In this document: piece by piece, positions 4,135 to 10,066 of the stretch
Layout: the number at the start of each line of letters is the position of its first letter
Numbering within the stretch: position 1 is the stretch's first letter
From: CAYHXN01 sp964360605
GTDB taxonomy: Bacteria > Patescibacteriota > Minisyncoccia > UBA6257 > WO2-44-18
Assembly (NCBI GenBank): GCA_964360605.1
Contig: CAYHXN010000019.1
Location: forward strand, 1-11,302
DNA: 11,302 bases
Direction: 5' to 3'
Notes under the pieces: model-generated
The model's database searches: none
What the model saw: only the letters and a program-made list of their open reading frames with translations
Told to the model about the DNA's origin: nothing
Made by a program: the position numbers and the translations under genes

Positions 4135-5425
4135 GAAAAAAGAAGAAAAATCTAAAAAAGGAGAAGCGGTGGTGGCTAAAGAAGCGCCGACCAAAAATTC
4201 AGCCGCGCCGGCTTCTAGGGCGGGGGTAGAAAAAGAATTAAAGAAGGGAGCCCAGGCCTCCATTATTCATTTAGTGGACGCGATTGTGGAGGACGCTTTT
4301 TGGTCGCGTGCTTCTGATATTCATTTAGATCCTTACGAGGATAAGTTGGTTATTCGCTATCGTATTGACGGAGTTCTGCACTTAATTTTTACAATTTTAA
4401 AAGATATTCAACCAGAGGTAATTTCTCGCATCAAGGTTTTGTCTGGGCTCCGAACCGACGAACATCAAGCGGCGCAGGATGGTCGTTTTCGCATTACTAC
4501 AAGCGATGGCAAGCTGGTAGATGTTCGTGTTTCTATCGCGCCTACTTATTATGGCGAGAACGGGGTGCTTCGTCTTTTGGCGGAGCAGGCAGAAGCTTTT
4601 ACTTTAGAGAATCTCGGTTTTGCTCCTCAAGATTTAGATAAAGTAAAACGGGCAATTAGAAAGCCTTACGGCATGATTTTATCCACCGGTCCTACCGGCT
4701 CCGGAAAGACCACCACTCTTTACAGCATTATTAAAGAATTGAATAAAGCCGAAGTATCCATTATCACTATTGAGGACCCGATTGAATACTCTATTGGTGG
4801 CATTGATCAAATTCAGGTAAATTCTCGAACCGGACTAACTTTCGCGAGCGGTTTGCGTTCCATATTGCGCCAAGACCCGAATATTGTAATGGTGGGAGAA
4901 ATTCGTGATGAAGAAACTGCTGGCATCGCGGTCAACGCCGCTTTGACTGGCCATCTTTTACTTTCTACTTTACACACAAATGACGCTCCGACTGCCCTCC
5001 CCCGTTTGACTGATATGAAAATTGAACCGTTTTTAATTGCTTCTACTATTAACGTGGTTCTAGGTCAGCGTCTAGTAAGAAAAATCTGCGAAGGCTGTAA
5101 GGCGGAGAAAAAATTATCGTCCGAAGAAATAAAAACCCTTTCCCGGGTTGTATCAGAAAGCGTTTTACGGGGACAGAAAACTTTTTATTACGGCAAAGGG
5201 TGTTCTGCTTGCGACAGTAGTGGATACAAGGGACGTATCGGTATTTATGAAGTAATGGAAATGGATGACGAATTACGTTCGGCCATTACGCGGCAAACCG
5301 ACGCGAGTGAGATCAAGAAAATAGCTATCAAAAATGGAATGATAACCATGGTTGAGGACGGTTTTAAAAAAGTTATTGCCGGTATTACTACGATTGAGGA
5401 AATTTTTCGGGTAATTCACGAATAG
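4124..5425 (+). CDS. pilB: Type IV pilus assembly ATPase PilB/GspE family
   Basis: A 433-residue cytoplasmic secretion ATPase that powers pilus extension. Motifs in order: N2-type domain from about 44 (SDIHLDP at 64-70), Walker A GPTGSGKTT (189-197), Asp box EDPIEY (217-222), Walker B region with RQDPNIVMVGEIRDEE (249-264), His box TGHLLLSTLHT (275-285), and a zinc-binding tetracysteine C322, C325, C360, C363. The tetracysteine and the absence of a PilT-style C-terminus favour an extension ATPase over a retraction one. It is shorter than typical PilB (about 560): the N-terminal GspE N1/MshEN domain is missing and replaced by some 40 Lys/Ala-rich residues. The start overlaps the SOD stop by 11 nt and no later in-frame Met precedes the core domain. 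It is followed by pilC. Confidence 0.95.
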   Translation: MAVKKKEEKSKKGEAVVAKEAPTKNSAAPASRAGVEKELKKGAQASIIHLVDAIVEDAFWSRASDIHLDPYEDKLVIRYRIDGVLHLIFTILKDIQPEVISRIKVLSGLRTDEHQAAQDGRFRITTSDGKLVDVRVSIAPTYYGENGVLRLLAEQAEAFTLENLGFAPQDLDKVKRAIRKPYGMILSTGPTGSGKTTTLYSIIKELNKAEVSIITIEDPIEYSIGGIDQIQVNSRTGLTFASGLRSILRQDPNIVMVGEIRDEETAGIAVNAALTGHLLLSTLHTNDAPTALPRLTDMKIEPFLIASTINVVLGQRLVRKICEGCKAEKKLSSEEIKTLSRVVSESVLRGQKTFYYGKGCSACDSSGYKGRIGIYEVMEMDDELRSAITRQTDASEIKKIAIKNGMITMVEDGFKKVIAGITTIEEIFRVIHE

Positions 5426-5441
5426 GGAATCCGGGTTAATT

Positions 5442-5450
5442 TGCTAGAAT
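5442..5450 (+). promoter_or_regulatory. Possible extended -10 directly before pilC
   Basis: TGCTAGAAT (TG-N-TAGAAT, 5/6 to consensus) ends 6 nt before the pilC ATG, in the only real gap of the pilus gene run. Transcription from here would give a leaderless pilC message. No -35 is seen, and pilC has no SD. Confidence 0.35.
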
Positions 5451-5456
5451 TAAGAT

Positions 5457-6599
5457 ATGCCTCCGAAGAAGGTTATTTTAGCGAAAGAGAAAGACGAAAA
5501 TACTAAAAAATCTCCGCTAACAGTAGTTAGTCGTTGGTTTAAAAATCTTTTATTAAAGGTCTCGTCGCAAGACCAGCTTATTTTTGTAAAGAATCTTTCA
5601 ATTATGGTAAAGGCGGGTTTGCCGGTTTTGGATAGTTTGAAAATGATTCAAAAAGAAGCCAAGTCCCGAGCGCTTAAAAAAATCCTTGCGAATGTTGTTG
5701 ACGACGTGAGTAACGGTCAATATCTCTCCACTAGTTTTGATAAATACAGAAGTATTTTCGGCGATCTTTTTATAAATATTCTGGCGGTAGGGGAGTCGTC
5801 GGGGATTTTATCAGAAAACTTGTTATATCTTGCCGAGGAGTTAAAAAAAAGAAGTGAACTGCGAAGAAAGATTATCGGCGCCTTAGTTTATCCGGCGGTA
5901 ATTTTATTCGCGACTTTCGGCATCACGGGACTTTTAATGATTTTTATTTTCCCAAAAATCCTGCCGATTTTTAAAACACTTAACGTCACTTTACCGATAA
6001 CTACAAGAATTCTAATTTCTGTTAGCAATATTTTAACCGAACAAGGTCCAGCCGCTGTATTAGTGGTGGCGGTTTTTGTGGTTATTATGTGGCTACTCTT
6101 AAAAATACAGAAAATTCGCTATTGGTATCACTTCTTGCTTTTACGCGCACCAATTTTTGGAAAAATGTTTCGCAACGCCTCTTTGACTAACATAAACCGC
6201 ACTTTGGGAATTACTTTAAAAAGCGGAGTTAAAATCGTGGAGGCGGTATCTATCACCGCTCAAACGCTTTCCAATCTTGTTTATCAAAAAAATCTTCTAG
6301 AAGTCGTCGAGAAAATCAAACGCGGTGAGACAATTTCCGGATATCTTTATCCCCACACATTTTTATTTCCACCAATGATGGCTCAAATGGTCTCTGTTGG
6401 AGAGAACACCGGTAATTTAAGCGAAACGCTTCTGTATCTTTCCGAATTTTACGAAGCCGAGTTGGGCGATCTTACTAAGAATCTTTCTAATGTGTTAGAG
6501 CCGGTGCTAATGGTGGTAATGGGCGTAATGGTAGGTTTTGTAGCCATCTCCATCATTACGCCAATTTATGAAGTTACTTCAACATTTGGTGGAAGATAA
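5457..6599 (+). CDS. pilC: Type IV pilus inner-membrane platform protein PilC/GspF family
   Basis: A 380-residue polytopic protein of the T2SSF family, the inner-membrane platform that couples the PilB motor to pilin insertion. It has the classical duplicated architecture: first T2SSF domain about 38-163 with 'MVKAGLPVLDSL' and 'GESSGIL', second about 240-366 with 'LKSGVKIVEAV' and 'GENTGNLSE'. Hydrophobic segments lie at about 141-168, 199-216 and 346-369. The first 35 residues are basic and cytoplasmic. Length is slightly below the usual 400 or so. It begins 31 nt after pilB, and its last 32 nt overlap the first minor prepilin. Confidence 0.95.
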   Translation: MPPKKVILAKEKDENTKKSPLTVVSRWFKNLLLKVSSQDQLIFVKNLSIMVKAGLPVLDSLKMIQKEAKSRALKKILANVVDDVSNGQYLSTSFDKYRSIFGDLFINILAVGESSGILSENLLYLAEELKKRSELRRKIIGALVYPAVILFATFGITGLLMIFIFPKILPIFKTLNVTLPITTRILISVSNILTEQGPAAVLVVAVFVVIMWLLLKIQKIRYWYHFLLLRAPIFGKMFRNASLTNINRTLGITLKSGVKIVEAVSITAQTLSNLVYQKNLLEVVEKIKRGETISGYLYPHTFLFPPMMAQMVSVGENTGNLSETLLYLSEFYEAELGDLTKNLSNVLEPVLMVVMGVMVGFVAISIITPIYEVTSTFGGR

Positions 6600-7032
6600 A
6601 AAAAACGGTTTTACGTTGATAGAAATTGCCATAGTGACGGCTATTATCGCCGTCATATTTATGTTGGGAGCGCCGGTGGCTTGGGAATTTTACCAGCAAT
6701 ATCAATTGGATTCCGAATCAGAATTAGTGGAATCCTTATTGCGGCAAGCTCGCGATCAGACAATGATTAATCGTAACGAGTCAGTGCACGGATTATATTT
6801 AAGTTCAAGCAATTTCGTGATTTTTCAGGGTCCCACTTACGCGACGAGAAACCAAACAGAGGATCAAATTTTTCCGCGCTCTGGAGGAGTATCGGTGGCT
6901 GGTCCAGCGGAGATTGTTTTCACGGTTTTTTCCGGACAAACCGCTTCTTCCACCTATATTTTAAGTAACCAATTTCGCCAGCGCTCGGTCGGAGTAAATT
7001 CAGAAGGCATGGTGTATGAAATTGAAAATTAA
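6568..7032 (+). CDS. Minor prepilin, GspH/FimT-like
   Basis: A 154-residue type IV prepilin-like protein. The 14-residue leader ends at G14, and the predicted prepilin peptidase cut gives a mature N-terminus FTLIE with Glu at +5 (E19), followed by about 20 hydrophobic residues. The segment after the helix (ESLLRQARDQTMINRNES, then GLYLSSSNFVIFQG) resembles the GspH/FimT domain of minor pilins that prime pilus assembly. The start at 6568 overlaps pilC by 32 nt and gives a leader of normal length. Alternative TTG 6586 or GTG 6589 starts would give shorter leaders and cannot be excluded, since no SD marks any of them. It overlaps the next gene by 17 nt. Confidence 0.88.
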   Translation: MKLLQHLVEDKKNGFTLIEIAIVTAIIAVIFMLGAPVAWEFYQQYQLDSESELVESLLRQARDQTMINRNESVHGLYLSSSNFVIFQGPTYATRNQTEDQIFPRSGGVSVAGPAEIVFTVFSGQTASSTYILSNQFRQRSVGVNSEGMVYEIEN

Positions 7033-8488
7033 ACACTTAAAATTTAAAAACTCCAGCGGCATTTTTTTGTTGGAGGTTTTAATCGCGCTGGGCGTATTTG
7101 TAATGGCTACTGGAGCTGCTATCGCACTTTTTTTTGGCGGTCAGACTATCTCGGTTGACGGTTTGAACTCTCAAAAAGCGTTGGATTATGGTCAAGAAGG
7201 ATTAGAAGCCGCGCGATCCTTGCGTGATAGCGACTGGTCTTTACTGACAACTGGTCAACACGGGTTGATATTATTTGACGACAATACTTGGCATTTTACT
7301 ACTACTACCAGTTCCGACAGCCGTGGAATTTTTACTAGAACTATTGTTATTACCGAACTGGATGAGAATACTCGGCAAGCCAGCACTACAATTAGCTGGC
7401 AAATTGATCCAACGCGGCCACAGTCAATTAACTTAACTACGATTTTAACTAATTGGCGCGGGCCGTTGAGTGGGGGATGCACGGAAACGCCCGCTTTCGG
7501 CGACTGGGCTCACCCGCAACTTTTGGGGCAAAAAGATTTAGATCCTTCGGTTAACGGCAGTGATGTGGTAGTACAATGGCCATACGCCTACGTTAGTGGA
7601 AAATCATCCACCTCCAGCAAGCACGACATTTTTGTTTTTGATGTTAGTAATCCGGCTTCAATAACGCTAGTAAAATCATTAGATATTGGGAGCGGAGGCA
7701 TTGAAGATCTTTATGTATCCGGAAATTATCTCTACGCCGCTTCGCCGAATGATAATAAAGAGCTGATTATTTTTAATAATGTTTCCACTCCGGCCAGTAT
7801 GTCGGAAGTCGGATCATATAATTTAACCGGTTCCTCAGACGCCTTAGCAGTATTCGCGTTTGGAAGCACTACGGTTATTGGCAGAACTGAAAGCGCAAGC
7901 AACGAACTTGTTTTTCTCAACGTCGCTAATCCCAACATTCCGACAATTATTCTTCAAACATCAACTGGCGGAGACATTGAGGATTTTTACGCGAACGGCA
8001 CAACTCTTTATTTAGTCAGTCAACAATCCGACCCAGATATTTGGTGGTATGACATTTCCAATCCTCTAATCCCGGTATTTATTAATAACTATGATATTCC
8101 TGGAACTACGGAAGATGTCAGTATTTATCTCCAAAATAAAAATGGTCAAGCCAATTTGATAGCGGGAAATGAAAATAACAACGAGGTTCGCACTGTCGGT
8201 ACTTATAGCAGTACCACCGGCGATTTTTATTTGCGGGATATTTTGCCGATTGGCGGGGACGTTTTGGATGTTATCTGCGCCAAGGGTGATATAGATCTGT
8301 ATTTTCTAGCGACCGCTAATAGCAACCAAGAATTTGTGATAGTTAACGGCAATAACCCGGACAGCTTATCGGTTCATGGTACATTCAATCTTTCCAACAT
8401 CGCGACCGGAATTGATTTTTACAATAACCGAGTTTATGTCGCGGTTCGCAGTAACGATTCGCTAAAAATACTTGGACCGGGGCCATGA
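7016..8488 (+). CDS. PilV-like minor prepilin fused to a C-terminal beta-propeller
   Basis: A 490-residue protein, over twice the size of a usual minor pilin. The N-terminus is a prepilin: basic leader, cut after G15 giving IFLLE with Glu at +5 (E20), a hydrophobic helix to about 40, then a PilV/GspI-like region (QKALDYGQEGLEAARSLRDS at 53-72) and a beta domain to about 148. From about 165 to 490 it carries repeats of about 45 residues with the pattern 'DIFVFDVSNPASITLVKSLD ... IEDLYVSGNYLYAAS'. These match the LVIVD-type beta-propeller repeat. I count six full units plus a split seventh: the C-terminal strands (ATGIDFYNNRVYVAVR, SLKIL) would be completed by the N-terminal HPQLLGQKDLD. C155 and C421 might bridge the ring. 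The likely role is a pilus-tip adhesin. It overlaps both neighbours (17 nt and ATGA). Confidence 0.88.
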   Translation: MKLKIKHLKFKNSSGIFLLEVLIALGVFVMATGAAIALFFGGQTISVDGLNSQKALDYGQEGLEAARSLRDSDWSLLTTGQHGLILFDDNTWHFTTTTSSDSRGIFTRTIVITELDENTRQASTTISWQIDPTRPQSINLTTILTNWRGPLSGGCTETPAFGDWAHPQLLGQKDLDPSVNGSDVVVQWPYAYVSGKSSTSSKHDIFVFDVSNPASITLVKSLDIGSGGIEDLYVSGNYLYAASPNDNKELIIFNNVSTPASMSEVGSYNLTGSSDALAVFAFGSTTVIGRTESASNELVFLNVANPNIPTIILQTSTGGDIEDFYANGTTLYLVSQQSDPDIWWYDISNPLIPVFINNYDIPGTTEDVSIYLQNKNGQANLIAGNENNNEVRTVGTYSSTTGDFYLRDILPIGGDVLDVICAKGDIDLYFLATANSNQEFVIVNGNNPDSLSVHGTFNLSNIATGIDFYNNRVYVAVRSNDSLKILGPGP

Positions 8489-9000
8489 TCAATAAATTTA
8501 AGATTAAAAATTTAAGATTAAAAATTCAAATTTTTCGTAAGGGTTTCACTCTGGTTGAGGTTTTAATTTATGCCGGAATTGTAACTATGATTATCACTTT
8601 CGCGCTTTTAGGGACTTATCAGATTATTGACTATCAAGATCGGTTGGAAGATCAATTGGAGGTAACGGAAAACAGCAAGTTTTTAATTCAAAAGATAGCT
8701 TGGGTTTTGCAAAATAATTCTGCGATTAACAGTCCGGTGCTAGGATCCAGTGGCTTATCTTTGTCGGTGAATAAATTGAATTATGGAAGTAATCCTTTGG
8801 TCATTACTTTAAGCAATGGCCGGGTTTGGTTGTCTGCTGCTGGCGCGAGCGCGGTGAGTCTTACAAACAGTAGAGTAACTGCCAGTAATTTAATTGTTGA
8901 TCATTTGAATTTTTCTAATCAAAGCGCGATTCGTTTTCGCGTTACTTTAGAAAATTCAATCGCGTCGTCAACGGTTGATACGACAGTGTTTATAAAATGA
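8485..9000 (+). CDS. Minor prepilin, PilW/GspJ-like
   Basis: A 171-residue prepilin with a long basic leader of 20 residues (K/R/I/L-rich, encoded by an AT-rich tandem repeat). The predicted cut after G20 gives FTLVE with Glu at +5 (E25), then a hydrophobic helix to about 46 and 'YQIIDYQDRLEDQLEVTENSKFLIQKIAWVLQN', a pattern seen in PilW/GspJ-class minor pilins. The rest is Ser/Asn-rich beta structure without Cys. Its start codon overlaps the upstream stop as ATGA (8485-8488) and its own stop overlaps the next start (8997-9000), so translation is coupled. It probably belongs to the tip complex with its neighbours. Confidence 0.87.
   Translation: MINKFKIKNLRLKIQIFRKGFTLVEVLIYAGIVTMIITFALLGTYQIIDYQDRLEDQLEVTENSKFLIQKIAWVLQNNSAINSPVLGSSGLSLSVNKLNYGSNPLVITLSNGRVWLSAAGASAVSLTNSRVTASNLIVDHLNFSNQSAIRFRVTLENSIASSTVDTTVFIK
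8497..8524 (+). repeat. Perfect tandem repeat, 2 x 14 bp, in a prepilin leader
   Basis: TTTAAGATTAAAAA occurs twice head to tail at 8497-8510 and 8511-8524, then decays into a similar AT-rich run. It lies inside the leader peptide codons of the PilW-like gene. Because 14 is not a multiple of 3, gain or loss of one unit would shift the frame. Confidence 0.85.
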
Positions 9001-9398
9001 AATCCAATCCCCATAATCGCGGTTACATCGCGATTACCAGCGCCATTATCTTATCGTTTTTAATTATGGCGGTGTCTATCGCTCTTAGTAGTTCGGCGAT
9101 TTTAACCCGCCTTAGTGTGTTAGATTTAACGGCGAAACGCTCTAGTTTTTTCGTGGCCCGAACTTGCTTGGAAAGAGCTTTATTAGAGCTGGCCTTAGAC
9201 GGCAATTATGCGGGGAATACTACGGTTGTAATTGAAGAGGGCGGCAATCAATGCACTTTATACACAATTGAATCTTCTCCACCAAATAAAATTATCAAAG
9301 CACGCGCGCAAATAACGGGAGTGACCACTAATTTAAAATTAACAGTTGACAGCACGACCCTAGCCACCGTCTCTTTTGAAGAAGTTGGAAGTTTTTAG
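8997..9398 (+). CDS. Minor pilin, PilX/GspK-like, lacking Glu5
   Basis: A 133-residue protein with a short leader ending in R8-G9, then a hydrophobic segment of about 22 residues (Y10-L30) and a helical linker (VLDLTAKRSSFFVARTCLERALLELAL). Position +5 of the predicted mature form is Thr rather than Glu. Loss of Glu5 is known for GspK, the tip pseudopilin of type II secretion, and this protein sits last in the minor pilin series, as PilX/GspK genes often do. C57 and C86 could form a disulfide. The start overlaps the PilW-like stop as ATGA. Family assignment is by position and N-terminal pattern, not by strong sequence motifs. Confidence 0.8.
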   Translation: MKSNPHNRGYIAITSAIILSFLIMAVSIALSSSAILTRLSVLDLTAKRSSFFVARTCLERALLELALDGNYAGNTTVVIEEGGNQCTLYTIESSPPNKIIKARAQITGVTTNLKLTVDSTTLATVSFEEVGSF

Positions 9399-9407
9399 TT
9401 GTCCACA
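9399..9407 (+). promoter_or_regulatory. DnaA-box-like element upstream of the pilin promoter
   Basis: TTGTCCACA, one base off the strong DnaA box TTATCCACA, starts at the base after the PilX-like stop codon and ends 29 nt before the -10 of the pilin promoter. A matching element lies upstream of the next gene. Confidence 0.4.
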
Positions 9408-9433
9408 GCCAGCACGGCTATCTTAATAAACTT

Positions 9434-9442
9434 TGCTATACT
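9434..9442 (+). promoter_or_regulatory. Extended -10 promoter of the pilin gene
   Basis: TGCTATACT (TG-N-TATACT) with no recognisable -35 at the right distance. The predicted start near 9449 gives a leader of about 38 nt. A separate promoter suits a major subunit needed in larger amounts than the minor pilins. Confidence 0.6.
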
Positions 9443-9486
9443 TAAGTTATTATCTTAAAAGGTCGGGTTTTATTTCGTAATAAAGT

Positions 9487-9936
9487 ATGAAAAAGAATTC
9501 AGGTTTTACCCTTATTGAATTGCTCATAGTTATCGGCATTATCGCGATTTTAGCCGCAGTGGTTATTGTTGCTTTAAACCCTGCCCGTCAATTTTCTCAA
9601 GCGCGCAACACCCAGCGTTCTTCTAACGTCAATACTATTTTGAACGCGGTTGGGCAATATATTTCCGATAACAACGGCAGTTTACCGGCATCCGTTACCG
9701 CTCTTACAGTTGACACGCCAACGCAAATTTGCGCAACAGGCGCCGCGGATTGCACGGGACTTGTGAATCTATCGGTTCTCACCAACAGCGAAATTTATTT
9801 ATTATCTATTCCGGTTGATCCAGCCGCTAGCACTACTGGTGGCGTGGGATACGCAGTTTGGAGGACTTCTAACAACCGCGTCGGTGTTACTGCTCTTGGC
9901 GCTGAATTGGATCAGAAAATCACTGTTCGAAGATAG
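9487..9936 (+). CDS. Type IV pilin (probable major subunit)
   Basis: A 149-residue prepilin with a minimal leader MKKNSG, cut after G6 to give FTLIE with Glu at +5 (E11), followed by the classical helix 'LLIVIGIIAILAAVVIVALNP' (residues 12-32; one residue can be ignored at either end). The segment 'ARQFSQARNTQRSSNV' and the surface region 'YISDNNGSLPASV' are typical of short bacterial pilins and pseudopilins. C82 and C89 could close a small disulfide loop. Unlike the minor pilins it has its own promoter and a strong terminator, uses the canonical leader, and stands alone, all of which suggest the main fibre subunit. A pseudopilin role in a secretion or DNA-uptake pseudopilus remains possible. 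Confidence 0.93.
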   Translation: MKKNSGFTLIELLIVIGIIAILAAVVIVALNPARQFSQARNTQRSSNVNTILNAVGQYISDNNGSLPASVTALTVDTPTQICATGAADCTGLVNLSVLTNSEIYLLSIPVDPAASTTGGVGYAVWRTSNNRVGVTALGAELDQKITVRR

Positions 9937-9944
9937 GTTTTACC

Positions 9945-9974
9945 AAAAAATCCGCTTAACAGGCGGGTTTTTTG
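9945..9974 (+). terminator. Intrinsic terminator of the pilin gene
   Basis: An 11-bp stem (9945-9955 with 9963-9973, one T-G pair) with a 7-nt loop. Its 3' arm ends in TTTTTT, so the A-run and T-run are part of the stem. It could work in both directions. Confidence 0.85.
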
Positions 9975-9996
9975 TTTATCTAATATATCTAGTTAT

Positions 9997-10005
9997 TTAT
10001 CCACA
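9997..10005 (+). promoter_or_regulatory. Perfect DnaA box upstream of the surface-protein promoter
   Basis: TTATCCACA, the strong-affinity consensus, lies in the intergenic region and ends 31 nt before the TATAAT at 10037. There is no cluster of boxes and no AT-rich unwinding element pattern to suggest an origin. Confidence 0.45.
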
Positions 10006-10036
10006 AGCATGTCCCCAAAATAGTCTTGTAGAGCAG

Positions 10037-10042
10037 TATAAT
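10037..10042 (+). promoter_or_regulatory. Promoter -10 of the giant surface-protein gene
   Basis: A perfect TATAAT predicting a start near 10049. The leader would be about 18 nt. A GAGGT at 10048-10052 lies too far (14 nt) from the ATG to be a good SD. No convincing -35 is seen. Confidence 0.55.
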
Positions 10043-10066
10043 TATAAGAGGTAAATAAATTCTGAA

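Noticed and set aside
9407..9419. AGCC-GGCT hairpin after the PilX-like gene as a terminator
   Set aside because: The stem is only 4 bp and no T-run follows, so it is unlikely to stop transcription.
9399..10005. Replication origin based on two DnaA-box-like sites
   Set aside because: Only two sites 600 bp apart, with a pilin gene between them, no box cluster, no unwinding element and no dnaA/dnaN nearby. A regulatory reading is more likely.
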